A stretch of 64,000 bases of DNA from an uncultured Collinsella sp. (GCA_947001705.1 CAMQHT010000001.1:1-64000); one strand, 5' to 3'; shown: positions 8,313 to 16,800, numbered from the stretch's first letter. Numbers and translations: made by a program. The notes: a model not told the origin generated them from the letters alone.

Positions 8313-9335
8313 CTACTCCATGGTCTCTTGGCAGACAACCTCGCGGATGGCTCGGATGCGACGCATGGTGTCGTCGAACTGATCGGGGGTGAGGGCCTGA
8401 GCGCCGTCGGACCATGCGCGGCTGGGCTCGTCGTGGACCTCGATCTCCAGGCCGTTGGCACCGCAGGCGGTCGCGGCGAGCGCCATGGGCTCAACGTAGC
8501 GGGTGTAGCCGGTGGCGTGGCTGGGGTCGGCGACGACGGGCAGGTGCGACAGGTGGTGCAGCACCGGCACGGCATTGAGGTCGAAGGTGTTGCGGGTGCG
8601 GGTCTCGAAGGTGCGGATGCCGCGCTCGCACAGGATGACGTTGTCGTTGCCCTCGCTCATGATGTACTCGGCGGCCATGAGCAGCTCATCGATCGTGCCG
8701 GACATGCCGCGCTTAAGCAAGATCGGAGTCTTGGTCTTGCCGACCTCTTTGAGCAGAGGGAAGTTCTGGGAGTTGCGGGCGCCGATCTGCATGACGTCGA
8801 TCTTCTTGTCCAGGAAGACCTGCACGTCGCGCGGGTCCATGATCTCGGTGACGATCGGCATGTCGAGCTCGGCAGACGCCTCGCACAGCAGGTCCAGACC
8901 GGCGGGGCCCATGCCCTGGTAGGCGTACGGGGAAGTGCGGGGCTTGTAGGCACCGCCGCGCAGCATCGTGGCACCGGCGGCCTTCACGCGGCGGGCGATG
9001 CGGATGAGGTTCTCGCCCTCGACGGAGCACGGGCCGGCGATGACCTGGAACTGATCGCCGCCGATCTTGACGCCGTGGCCGCAGTCGATGACGGAGTCCT
9101 CGGGGTGGAACTTGCGGTTGGCGCGCTTGAACGGCTCGGAGACGCGCTGCACGCGCTCGACGACATCCATGGACTCGAGCAGGAACGGGTCAATCTTGGT
9201 CGTATCGCCCACCAGGCCGATGATCGTCTCGTTCTCGCCGCGCGAGACATCGGTCTTCAGGCCCTTTTTCTCAATCCAGCTGACGATATGGCTGACGGCC
9301 TCGTCGCTGGCGCTCTGCTTTAAAATTGCAATCAT
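8313..9335 (-). CDS. aroF: 3-deoxy-7-phosphoheptulonate (DAHP) synthase with N-terminal regulatory domain
   Basis: A 340-residue enzyme condensing erythrose-4-phosphate with PEP, the first and committing step. Residues about 1-70 resemble the ferredoxin-like domain of the Thermotoga-type enzyme (starts MIAILKQSASDEAV), the site of Tyr/Phe feedback in that subgroup. The barrel carries IAGPCSVEGENL, LRGGAYKPRTSPY, IGARNSQNF, LLKRGM, ILCERGIRTFE and DPSHATGY. The start at 9335 was preferred to the upstream ATG at 9383 because it matches the family N-terminus and has GAGGTGAGAGG upstream. It is the first gene of the operon, behind a leader that contains a terminator-like hairpin. Confidence 0.95.
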   Translation of the reverse strand: MIAILKQSASDEAVSHIVSWIEKKGLKTDVSRGENETIIGLVGDTTKIDPFLLESMDVVERVQRVSEPFKRANRKFHPEDSVIDCGHGVKIGGDQFQVIAGPCSVEGENLIRIARRVKAAGATMLRGGAYKPRTSPYAYQGMGPAGLDLLCEASAELDMPIVTEIMDPRDVQVFLDKKIDVMQIGARNSQNFPLLKEVGKTKTPILLKRGMSGTIDELLMAAEYIMSEGNDNVILCERGIRTFETRTRNTFDLNAVPVLHHLSHLPVVADPSHATGYTRYVEPMALAATACGANGLEIEVHDEPSRAWSDGAQALTPDQFDDTMRRIRAIREVVCQETME

Positions 9336-9345
9336 GGTGTGCCTC

Positions 9346-9408
9346 TCACCTCGATGGATAACCCTTGCAAAAACGGCCCGCATCGCGAGCCGTGTACATA
9401 TGGTGCAT
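9346..9408 (-). CDS. Possible 20-codon leader peptide of the aro operon
   Basis: On the minus strand an ATG at 9408 opens a frame of 20 codons that ends in TGA at 9346-9348, just before aroF. It contains Tyr at 5 and 17 and Phe at 13, and its coding sequence passes through the terminator-like hairpin at 9373-9393. There is no obvious ribosome site, and the likely -10 box lies only about ten bases upstream, so it would be leaderless or nearly so. The arrangement suggests translation-coupled attenuation, but the aromatic codons are not in tandem and the ORF may be chance. Confidence 0.25.
   Translation of the reverse strand: MHHMYTARDAGRFCKGYPSR
9369..9393 (-). terminator. Terminator-like hairpin in the aro operon leader (candidate attenuator)
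   Basis: On the minus strand a 9-bp stem ACGGCTCGC/GCGGGCCGT with a 3-nt loop is followed directly by a run of five U. It sits upstream of the first structural gene aroF and downstream of the likely promoter (TAGTAT at 9417-9422), so it should terminate a share of transcripts before the operon. Confidence 0.6.
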
Positions 9409-9498
9409 GAGAGTTTATACTATCTGACTCGCTTTTGCCTTCTAAAGTGGGCCGTTGAGCCGCGTCTTCCTCGGAATTGCAAAGCTTTTTCTTTTATT

Positions 9499-9528
9499 TT
9501 GATAGCCCGTGGTGCACTTGGGTATAAT
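9499..9528 (+). promoter_or_regulatory. Promoter of the tRNA-Arg gene
   Basis: TTGATA at 9499-9504 and a consensus TATAAT at 9523-9528 are separated by 18 nt, ending 11 nt before the tRNA 5' end. This is close to the sigma-70-type consensus. Confidence 0.75.
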
Positions 9529-9539
9529 GCAAAACGTTG

Positions 9540-9616
9540 GCCCTATTAGCTCAGGGGATTAGAGCGTCTGCCTCCGGAGCAGAAGGCCGTTGGTTCGAAT
9601 CCAACATGGGGCACCA
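9540..9616 (+). tRNA. tRNA-Arg(CCG)
   Basis: A full cloverleaf can be folded: acceptor stem GCCCTAT/ATGGGGC (one G-U pair), D stem GCTC/GAGC, anticodon stem TCTGC/GCAGA with loop CTCCGGA, variable loop AGGCC, T stem GTTGG/CCAAC with loop TTCGAAT. The anticodon is CCG, reading CGG arginine codons. The discriminator A is followed by an encoded CCA at 9614-9616. The gene has its own promoter and terminator and is transcribed divergently from the aro operon. Confidence 0.95.
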
Positions 9617-9627
9617 TCGAACGTGAG

Positions 9628-9664
9628 ACCGTCCGAACCTCGCATGGTCCGGGCGGTTTTTCTT
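9628..9664 (+). terminator. Terminator after tRNA-Arg
   Basis: The stem ACCGTCCGAACC/GGTCCGGGCGGT (12 positions with two G-U type pairs) with a 6-nt loop is followed by TTTTTC. It lies 12 nt past the tRNA 3' end and before the P-type ATPase gene. Confidence 0.75.
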
Positions 9665-9692
9665 ATACCGACGCGACGTGATGGGACGTGGT

Positions 9693-12413
9693 ATGGCAGC
9701 AACGGATATCGAGCGCGGACTCTCGACCGCCGAGGTCGAGGAGCGCATCGCCGCCGGTAAGATCAACCGCAACATGGAGTTCAAGACCAAGTCGGTCAAA
9801 GAGCTCATCATCGAGAACCTCTGCACGCTGTTCAATTTGATCAACGTGATCTTGGCGTTCCTGGTCATTTTGACCGGTTCGTTTAAGAATCTGACGTTCC
9901 TGTTCGTGGTGTTCCTCAATACCGCTATTGGCGTCATTCAGTCCATGCGTTCCAAGAAGATGGTCGATAAGCTCACGCTGCTGACCTCCAAGAAGGCCAT
10001 CGCGGTGCGCGACGGCTCCGAGGTGGAGCTCGACCTGGACCAGATCGTGCTCGACGACATCATCCGCCTGGGGCGCGGCTACCAGATCCCCGCTGACGCC
10101 GTGGTGGTTTCGGGCGAGGCGCTCGTGAACGAGAGCCTGCTGACGGGCGAGAGCGACCTTATTAAGAAGCAGCCCGGCTCCGAGCTCATGAGCGGTAGCT
10201 TTATCGACTCAGGTCTGCTGCGCGCCCGCGTGATCCATGTCGGCGCCGACAACTACGTGGCCAAAATTAATAACGAGGCCAAGTACGTCAAAAAGGTCAA
10301 TTCCGAGATCATGAACGCGCTGAACGCCATTGTGCGCTTTGCGAGCATCATCATGATCCCGCTCGGTTTGGCGTTGTTTGCCTCGAGTGTGAGCGAGCTG
10401 TGGGATGCCGCGGGAACCCCGGGCGATAGCGCGCTTTCCTGGTGCTTCTCCGAGCTGCTGGCCGGCCGCGTGCCTTCGTCGGCGCTGCTGTCCACGGTGG
10501 GCGCCCTGCTGGGCATGATTCCGCAGGGCCTGGTGCTGCTGACCTCGTCGGTGCTCGCCATCGCCACGGTGCGCCTGGCCCGCCGCAAGGTTCTGGCGCA
10601 GCAGCTCTACTGCATCGAGACGCTCGCTCGCGTCGACGTACTGTGCCTGGACAAGACGGGCACCATCACGTCGGGTCGCATGGAGGTCGAGGGTACCTAT
10701 CCGCTGCCGGTTGAGGGCGTTGCCTTGGGCGTGGGGGAGAACGAGGCGGCTGTTCCCGTCGATACCACGGTGCTCGATTTTGCCCTTGCTAACGTCGCGC
10801 GTGCGACTTCGGCCGATGCCAACGAGACCTGCCAGGCGCTGCTCAACTATTACGCCGATCGCCCGGTCGAGGTGTCTGAGCCGCTGTCGGTCATTCCGTT
10901 CTCGTCGTCTAAAAAATGGAGTGGCGCTTCGTTTGCGCAGGGCTCCTACGTAATGGGCGCCGCGCAGTTTGTGCTCTCTGATCGTGTGTTTTCGCAGGTC
11001 GAGAACCGTGTCGCCGAGCTTGCCGATACCTGCCGCGTGCTCGTGGTGGCGCGCGTTGACGGCTTTACGCCCGATGGCGATATGGTGGGCGAGGCCGAGC
11101 CTGTGGGCTTTGTGACCATCCGCGACGAGATCCGTACCTCGGCGGCCGAGACCATCGGCTACTTTAACGAGCAGGGCGTGACGCTCAACGTGATCAGTGG
11201 CGACGACCCGCGTACGGTGTCGTCGATCGCGCGCGTGGTGGGCGTGCCGGGGGCGGACGCTTATGTGGACGCCACGACGCTCGATACGCCGGCCAAGCTC
11301 GATGCCGCAGTGGACCGCTACCATGTCTTTGGTCGTGTGACCCCGCAGCAGAAGCGCGAGCTCGTGCAGGCGCTCAAGCGCCGCGAGCACACCGTGGCCA
11401 TGACAGGCGACGGCGTCAACGACGTGCTGGCGCTCAAGGAGGCCGACTGCTCCGTGGCCATGGCGGCCGGCTCCGATGCCGCGCGTAACGTGGCCGAGAT
11501 CGTGCTCGTCGACAACGACTTTGCCTCGATGCCCGCCGTGGTGGCCGAGGGCCGTCGCTCCATCAACAACCTGCAGCGTTCGGCTTCGCTGTTCCTGACT
11601 AAGACGCTGTTCTCGATGGGCCTGGCGGCGCTGTGCATCGCGCTGCCGCCGTACCCTTTCGAGCCGATTCAGATGACGCTCATCAACTTCTTCTGCATCG
11701 GCGCGCCGGGCTTTGTGTTGGGCCTGGAGCCCAACAATGCTCGCGTGAAGGGGTCGTTCCTGACGAACGTGCTCAAGCGGGCACTGCCGGCGTCGATTGC
11801 GGTCATTTTGGCCGCGGCGCTCGATATCTTTGTGGCGCGCGTGTTTGGCTTTAGCCAGCTTACGCTTTCGACCATGTGCCTGCTCACGTCGTGCGCGGCG
11901 AGTGTCAGCCTGATCTGGCGCATTTCGCAGCCGCTCACGCCTTTGCGCGTGGTGCTTTTCGTGTTTGTCATCGCCGGTATTTTGACGGGCGTTATCGGGT
12001 TCCCGGAGCTGCTGTCGATTGCCAACTTGTCGATGGGTCAGATTGTCATCTTGGCGGCTATCGTCGTCTTTACCTGTGCGGTGTTCTTTAAGCTTGCCAC
12101 GATGATGGACTCGCTTAAGCCCCGTCGCCGTCATGCGGCCACCGGCTTTGGCCGTGGCGTGCGTGTTCGCCTGGGTCGCGGCGGCGGCAAGGTGAGCTCG
12201 ACGGGTTCGACGGCGGAGCGTTTTGCCAAGCGCGTCGCCGCCGACATGGCGCAGCGCCGCGAAGCTCGCACCGTTCGTGAGGCCGAGGCCCGCGCACTCG
12301 AGGGCGTGGCCCAGACCCAGCCCAAGAAAAAGAAGAGCGCCGGCGTTAAGCGCTCCCGCGTGACCAAATCGCCCCAGGGCATCAAAGTCTCGATGCCCAA
12401 GAAAAAGAAGTAG
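9693..12413 (+). CDS. P-type cation-transporting ATPase
   Basis: A 906-residue membrane pump of the HAD-type P-ATPase superfamily. Visible parts are early membrane helices, the actuator motif LTGESD, a TM4 segment reading MIPQGLVLLTS (residues about 275-285), the phosphorylation motif DKTGTITSGRM with Asp about 320, TGDGVNDVLALKEADCSVAM in the P domain, and several C-terminal helices. TM4 has Gln where Ca/Mg-type pumps usually have PEGL, so the ion cannot be assigned. The last 100 or so residues are a highly basic tail ending in PKKKK, unusual for the family. The start at 9693 has GGGA 6 nt upstream; an earlier ATG at 9681 is possible. Confidence 0.88.
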   Translation: MAATDIERGLSTAEVEERIAAGKINRNMEFKTKSVKELIIENLCTLFNLINVILAFLVILTGSFKNLTFLFVVFLNTAIGVIQSMRSKKMVDKLTLLTSKKAIAVRDGSEVELDLDQIVLDDIIRLGRGYQIPADAVVVSGEALVNESLLTGESDLIKKQPGSELMSGSFIDSGLLRARVIHVGADNYVAKINNEAKYVKKVNSEIMNALNAIVRFASIIMIPLGLALFASSVSELWDAAGTPGDSALSWCFSELLAGRVPSSALLSTVGALLGMIPQGLVLLTSSVLAIATVRLARRKVLAQQLYCIETLARVDVLCLDKTGTITSGRMEVEGTYPLPVEGVALGVGENEAAVPVDTTVLDFALANVARATSADANETCQALLNYYADRPVEVSEPLSVIPFSSSKKWSGASFAQGSYVMGAAQFVLSDRVFSQVENRVAELADTCRVLVVARVDGFTPDGDMVGEAEPVGFVTIRDEIRTSAAETIGYFNEQGVTLNVISGDDPRTVSSIARVVGVPGADAYVDATTLDTPAKLDAAVDRYHVFGRVTPQQKRELVQALKRREHTVAMTGDGVNDVLALKEADCSVAMAAGSDAARNVAEIVLVDNDFASMPAVVAEGRRSINNLQRSASLFLTKTLFSMGLAALCIALPPYPFEPIQMTLINFFCIGAPGFVLGLEPNNARVKGSFLTNVLKRALPASIAVILAAALDIFVARVFGFSQLTLSTMCLLTSCAASVSLIWRISQPLTPLRVVLFVFVIAGILTGVIGFPELLSIANLSMGQIVILAAIVVFTCAVFFKLATMMDSLKPRRRHAATGFGRGVRVRLGRGGGKVSSTGSTAERFAKRVAADMAQRREARTVREAEARALEGVAQTQPKKKKSAGVKRSRVTKSPQGIKVSMPKKKK

Positions 12414-12532
12414 TTCGCTGCCTTCAGGGATGATTTTTCTGGCGATGTTGAATTGGTGCCTTGCGCTTGTGGGGCCGTGTCGATGTTATGCTCTAACCTC
12501 GATTGTTTGAATTGCTTCGGAAAGAGGATGCC

Positions 12533-13675
12533 GTGATCTGCCCGCATTGCCTAAAGACCATCGAGGACGGCGCCTCGTTCTGCCCCTACTGCAACGCCTA
12601 TGTGGGTCCGGGCGATGGTCCCGAGCACACCGAGTTCGTGTTCTGTGAGGGCTGCGGTGCCCGTCTTTCTCCGCATGATCGTACGTGCCCCAAATGCGGA
12701 CGCCCCGCTCCGGGTATCCTCTCCAAGGACGCGGCCGCATCCGACCTGGCAGCGGGCCGCACGGCGGGCTTTCCGCGCCTAACGCAAGAGCAGATCGATA
12801 CCGAGGTGCCGCATGCGCCGGCCTCTGCCGCTGCGGTGCTTTCGGACGCCGCTGACCCCAATGAGACCTGCGTGCTGCCGGCTTTCGATAAGGATTTCGG
12901 TATCCCCAAGGTCGATATTCCCACGCCCGTTTCCCTGCATGACGATGCTCAAAAACCCAAGCGCAAGGTGCACCCCGACGAGGACGCCTATCACAAGCAT
13001 AAGCGTCATATTCCCAAGCCGCTCATTATCATCGCGGTCCTTGCCGTCGTGTGCGGTGGTGCCTATTGGTTCGTGACGACCGATCCCATGGGTGTTATGC
13101 CTGGCTTCTACGACCAGTTTGGCCAAGCTGCACAAACCACCTTCCCCACGCGTCAAAAGGGCGAGGCGACTGAGGACGATACCAAGCAGGGCGATTCTGC
13201 CGAGGTGGTTCAGGAAGAAACCGTGCTCACCGATGATCAGCTCTATACCAGGCTCGACGGTCTGTATCAGACCATCGTGTCCTACGCTGACGAGGACCAG
13301 ATCGGCGAGGTCATCGATTCCTTTAACAACGGTTATCTCCGAACGCCGCTGTCCACCCGTCAGGAGCTGTCGCAGAGTGCCTACGCCCTGCGCGACCAGA
13401 TCAAAAAGACGCAAGATGAGCTCAACAATCTTAAGTATCAGGACGATACGGTCTATGCGGACGACATCGCCCACTTAAAGCAGCTTGCCGAGTGGATGTA
13501 TGAGCGCGTTGACGTGATCTGCCAGAGCTGGGATATCTCGCTGGCCATTCCCGATGGCGAGTCGATGAGTTCCCACCAAAGCGAGATCCTGGCGCCCATC
13601 GCGCAGGGTGGCAACAGCGCGCTGAACCAGTACGACGCCAATGTGGGTTCCTGGAAGCCGCAGCAGTGTTCCTAA
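12533..13675 (+). CDS. Zinc-ribbon membrane protein of unknown function
   Basis: A 380-residue protein starting at GTG 12533, preceded by AAAGAGG. The N-terminus has two zinc ribbons: CPHC with CPYC in the first 20 residues, and CEGC with CPKC soon after. A linker rich in Ala, Asp and Pro leads to a basic patch and one transmembrane helix (PLIIIAVLAVVCGGAYWFV, about residue 165). The rest, predicted outside the membrane, is acidic and helical, with a possible coiled coil around KKTQDELNNLKYQ. The layout suggests a cytosolic zinc-binding head tethered to an extracytoplasmic domain. It lies between the ATPase and the cyclophilin; its function is not recognised. Confidence 0.82.
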   Translation: MICPHCLKTIEDGASFCPYCNAYVGPGDGPEHTEFVFCEGCGARLSPHDRTCPKCGRPAPGILSKDAAASDLAAGRTAGFPRLTQEQIDTEVPHAPASAAAVLSDAADPNETCVLPAFDKDFGIPKVDIPTPVSLHDDAQKPKRKVHPDEDAYHKHKRHIPKPLIIIAVLAVVCGGAYWFVTTDPMGVMPGFYDQFGQAAQTTFPTRQKGEATEDDTKQGDSAEVVQEETVLTDDQLYTRLDGLYQTIVSYADEDQIGEVIDSFNNGYLRTPLSTRQELSQSAYALRDQIKKTQDELNNLKYQDDTVYADDIAHLKQLAEWMYERVDVICQSWDISLAIPDGESMSSHQSEILAPIAQGGNSALNQYDANVGSWKPQQCS

Positions 13676-13713
13676 AATTAGTTCGCCATAGTCGGCATAA
13701 CCTACGTGCGCAA

Positions 13714-13743
13714 TTGATGTAAGCCCGTGCTTATTGCTACAAT
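13714..13743 (+). promoter_or_regulatory. Promoter of the cyclophilin gene
   Basis: TTGATG at 13714-13719 and TACAAT at 13738-13743 are separated by 18 nt, about 40 nt upstream of the start codon. Confidence 0.6.
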
Positions 13744-13782
13744 TCGTACAAATATGCTTTAAACGCACGAGGAAGGAACCAC

Positions 13783-14325
13783 ATGTTTGGTTTTAAGAAA
13801 GAGCTCTACACGCCCGAGTATCAGCTTGTCGGCGACGAGTGCGCCGTAATCGAGACGTCGAAGGGTACCATCAAGGTCAAGTTTGACGGCGAGGGCGCTC
13901 CCATTCATGTCGCTAACTTCTGCGAGCTTTCCACGATGGGCTTCTATGATGGCCTTAAGTTCCATCGCTATGTGCCCGGTTTTGTTATCCAAGGTGGCGA
14001 CCCCAATACCCGCGACATGTCCGGCGCCGACGTCGCCGCCGGTCTTGAGGGCCCCGACGGCATGCCCGGTACCGGTGGCCCCGGCTACTGCATCAAGGGC
14101 GAGTTTGCCACCAATCCGCGCAACAGCCATGTCGATGGCGCCCTTGCCATGGCACGCTCCATGGATCCCGATTCCGCGGGTTCGCAGTTCTACTTCTGCC
14201 TGGGTGCCCAGCATAACCTCGATTCTGGTTACACCGTCTTTGGTACCACGGTCGAGGGTCTCGATGTGATTTCGCAGCTGCGTGCCGGCGACGAGATCGT
14301 CCATGTCGAGATTGTTCACGAGTAA
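13783..14325 (+). CDS. Cyclophilin-type peptidyl-prolyl cis-trans isomerase
   Basis: A 180-residue protein-folding catalyst with the cyclophilin core: KFHRYVPGFVIQGGDP (catalytic Arg and the FVIQGGD motif), GTGGPGYCIKGEF, LAMARSMDPDSAGSQFYFCL and the closing VFGTTVEGLDVI. No signal peptide is seen, so it should act in the cytosol. Length fits bacterial single-domain cyclophilins with a short N-terminal extension (about 18 residues). AAGGAA lies upstream of the ATG. It has its own promoter and is followed 11 nt later by a TPR protein, with which it is probably cotranscribed. Confidence 0.93.
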   Translation: MFGFKKELYTPEYQLVGDECAVIETSKGTIKVKFDGEGAPIHVANFCELSTMGFYDGLKFHRYVPGFVIQGGDPNTRDMSGADVAAGLEGPDGMPGTGGPGYCIKGEFATNPRNSHVDGALAMARSMDPDSAGSQFYFCLGAQHNLDSGYTVFGTTVEGLDVISQLRAGDEIVHVEIVHE

Positions 14326-14336
14326 AGGGGACTTTC

Positions 14337-15641
14337 TTGAATAGCCAGCTGATCCAACAGGGCCGCGCCGCTTACCGCGCGGGTGATTTTTCTGCTGCAG
14401 CCCAGATGCTTGGGGCGGCAAAGACTCCCGATGAGATTATGGGCGAGGCCGATCACCTTCGTGGCAACGCCTTGATGCACCTGGGCATGTATGCCGAGGC
14501 TGCCGAGGCCTATGCCGCCGCCCTCAACGACGGCACCTACGGCAAGCGCGGCGCGCTGCTCACCAACCGCGGCAAGGCGCTCGCCGCCGTGGGCGACTAC
14601 ACGACGGCCGCCCAGGCTTTCTCTGCCGCTACGCAGGATGCTTCCTATGCCACGCCGTTCAAGGCCTATCTGGGCCTGGGCAATGCGCTGTTCCAGTCGG
14701 GCGACTATGCCAACGCGGGAACCGCCTTCCGTCAGGCTGCCATCGACGGCGCCAATCCGGCTCCTGCCGCCGCACTCGGCGAGCTCGGTCGTTGCTTCAT
14801 TAAGCTCGGCCGTCCGGCGGATGCCGTGGAGACCTACCGCACGGCTATCGACTTTGCCGGTCCCCGCGACGACACGCGTGCGCTCAACGCCGGCATGGGT
14901 CAGGCGCTTTCTGCCGCCGGCCGTCCCTCCGACGCACTCGATGCCTTTAACGCCGCTACTGCCGATGGCATCTACCAGCTCACCTCCGAGCAGGCCGACG
15001 AGCTTGCCCGCGTGCAGGATTCGCTTGCCGCGCTGTCTGCCCAGACGGCTATGGCCACGGCTCCGGCGCCCGCGATGGACGCTCCTGCCGTCGATCCGCT
15101 CGATCCTACGGGCGCGACCGGTCAGTTTATGCCCGATCCCTCGGACACCGGCTTCTTTACGCTGTCCGAGTCCGAGATGGTCCAGCAGGACCGTCAGGAT
15201 CGTAAGCAGGCCAAGGTCCGTCGCCGCCATCGCCACACGGGCCTCAAAGTCTTCATCGTGCTGCTTCTGCTCATTTTGATCGCCGCGGGCGGTCTGGGCT
15301 TTGCCTACACGCGCGGCTTTGGCTTCCCGTCTCAGGAGTCTGTCGTTACCGATCTGTTCCAGGCTGCCGGTGACGGTGACACCGCAAAGGCCGAGTCTTG
15401 CCTGGCCTCGAGCCTGTCCGAGGACGCTAAGTCGATGATCATCTCCTCGATTCCGCAGGGTGCCACCGTGTCCGTCGAGGGCATGGATCAGTCCATGACC
15501 GAGACGACCGCTAAGGTGAAGGCATCGCTGTCCAAGGGCGGCGAGCAGGAGTACACCGTCAAATTCGTGCGCTCCGACAATCATATCGGCTGGGCCGTTT
15601 CTTCGCTCGATATGGATTTCTCGGCTGCTGACAACCAGTAG
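14337..15641 (+). CDS. TPR-repeat membrane protein
   Basis: A 434-residue protein starting at TTG 14337 behind AAAGGGG. Residues about 5-230 hold tandem TPR-like helical repeats (for example HLRGNALMHLGMYAEAAEAY and GLGNALFQSGDYANAGTAF), suggesting a protein-binding scaffold. A Pro/Ala-rich linker and a basic segment (RRRHRHTG) precede one transmembrane helix (VFIVLLLLILIAAGGLGFAY, about residue 305). The remaining 115 residues, probably outside, look like a small alpha+beta domain of the DUF4878/NTF2-like kind. With TPRs on the cytosolic side it could link an internal partner to the envelope. It lies 11 nt after the cyclophilin gene; its exact role is unknown. Confidence 0.85.
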   Translation: MNSQLIQQGRAAYRAGDFSAAAQMLGAAKTPDEIMGEADHLRGNALMHLGMYAEAAEAYAAALNDGTYGKRGALLTNRGKALAAVGDYTTAAQAFSAATQDASYATPFKAYLGLGNALFQSGDYANAGTAFRQAAIDGANPAPAAALGELGRCFIKLGRPADAVETYRTAIDFAGPRDDTRALNAGMGQALSAAGRPSDALDAFNAATADGIYQLTSEQADELARVQDSLAALSAQTAMATAPAPAMDAPAVDPLDPTGATGQFMPDPSDTGFFTLSESEMVQQDRQDRKQAKVRRRHRHTGLKVFIVLLLLILIAAGGLGFAYTRGFGFPSQESVVTDLFQAAGDGDTAKAESCLASSLSEDAKSMIISSIPQGATVSVEGMDQSMTETTAKVKASLSKGGEQEYTVKFVRSDNHIGWAVSSLDMDFSAADNQ

Positions 15642-15663
15642 TGACCTTATGGGATTTAGCTTT

Positions 15664-15696
15664 GCCCGGCGCTTCACCGCAAGTGAGGTGCCGGGC
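15664..15696 (+). terminator. Hairpin after the TPR gene, possible terminator
   Basis: GCCCGGC/GCCGGGC form a 7-bp stem, extended inside by TTCAC/GTGAG around a small loop. There is no clean U-run afterwards (TTGCGC), so termination is uncertain. It separates the TPR gene from the mre cluster. Confidence 0.4.
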
Positions 15697-15756
15697 TTGC
15701 GCTAGTATGATGAGCTAGTAGTTTTCCAGCAATCATCCAACACATCAGGAGTTGCG

Positions 15757-16800
15757 TTGTTTTCTTTGATGGATATGTTCTTCGGTAGCTATGCGGGCGA
15801 TCTTGCCATCGACCTCGGCACCGCAAATACGCTTGTCTCCGTGCGCGGCAAGGGCATCGTCATTCGCGAGCCCTCCGTTGTCGCCATCGACAAAAACGAC
15901 GAGCGCATCCTGGCGGTCGGTATCGAGGCAAAGCGCATGCTCGGCCGTACGCCCGGCAACATCGTGGCCGTTCGTCCCCTGAAGGACGGCGTCATCGCCG
16001 ACTTCGATGTTACCGAGGCCATGCTTCGCTACTTTATCGATAAGGCGTCCGAGAAGCGCTATCCGTGGACTCCGCGTCCGCGTGTTGTCGTCTGCGTTCC
16101 CTCCGGTGTCACGTCGGTCGAGAAGCGCGCTGTCTTTGAGGCCACGATCCAGGCCGGTGCCCGCCAGGCCTATCTGATCGAAGAGCCTATGGCCGCCGCT
16201 ATCGGCGCCGACCTGCCCGTCGAGGAACCCACCGGCTCCATGGTCATCGACATCGGTGGCGGTACCACCGAGGTTGCCGTTATCGCTATGGGCGGCATCG
16301 TCGTCTCGCAGTCCATCCGTATTGCCGGCGACGAGTTCGATCAGGCCATCCTCACGCACGTTCGTGATGCCTACAACCTGGCCATCGGCGAGCGTACGGC
16401 AGAGGACATCAAGATCAAGGTCGGCTCCGCCGTGCCGCTCAAGGATGAGCTCGACGTCGAGGTCAACGGCCGCGACGTGATCACCGGTCTGCCCAAGACC
16501 GTGCGCATCGAGAGCGAGGAGATTCGTCGCGCACTCAACAAGCCGCTCGACGAGATGGCCAAGGCCGTCAAGGACGCACTCGACGCTACGCCTCCCGATC
16601 TTGCCTCGGACCTTATGTACTACGGCATTTTGCTGACCGGTGGCGGCGCGCTGCTGCGCGGTCTCGACGTGCGCCTGCGCGATGAGACCGGCGTTTCGGT
16701 CAACGTCAGCCCCACGGCGCTCGATAACGTTGTTAACGGCTGTGCCCGCGTGCTCGAGGCCAATGCGTTTGATGGCGGCTTCGTCCAGACCAATGCTTAA
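15757..16800 (+). CDS. mreB: Rod-shape-determining protein MreB
   Basis: A 347-residue actin-like ATPase that forms membrane-associated filaments guiding lateral-wall synthesis. It carries DLAIDLGTANTLV (phosphate-1), VCVPSGVTSVEKRAV, YLIEEPMAAAIGADLP, IDIGGGTTEVAV (phosphate-2) and ILLTGGGALLRGL (adenosine motif). Length is standard. The TTG at 15757 has AGGAG 5 nt upstream; the internal ATG at 15769 is too far from it. It heads a cluster with mreC, mreD, a class B PBP and rodA, which together form the elongasome, and implies a rod-shaped cell or a rod-derived one. Confidence 0.96.
   Translation: MFSLMDMFFGSYAGDLAIDLGTANTLVSVRGKGIVIREPSVVAIDKNDERILAVGIEAKRMLGRTPGNIVAVRPLKDGVIADFDVTEAMLRYFIDKASEKRYPWTPRPRVVVCVPSGVTSVEKRAVFEATIQAGARQAYLIEEPMAAAIGADLPVEEPTGSMVIDIGGGTTEVAVIAMGGIVVSQSIRIAGDEFDQAILTHVRDAYNLAIGERTAEDIKIKVGSAVPLKDELDVEVNGRDVITGLPKTVRIESEEIRRALNKPLDEMAKAVKDALDATPPDLASDLMYYGILLTGGGALLRGLDVRLRDETGVSVNVSPTALDNVVNGCARVLEANAFDGGFVQTNA

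Noticed and set aside
7311..9323. Long + strand ORF of 670 codons opposite tyrA and aroF
   Set aside because: Shadow of the opposite-strand genes; no ribosome site or family motif.
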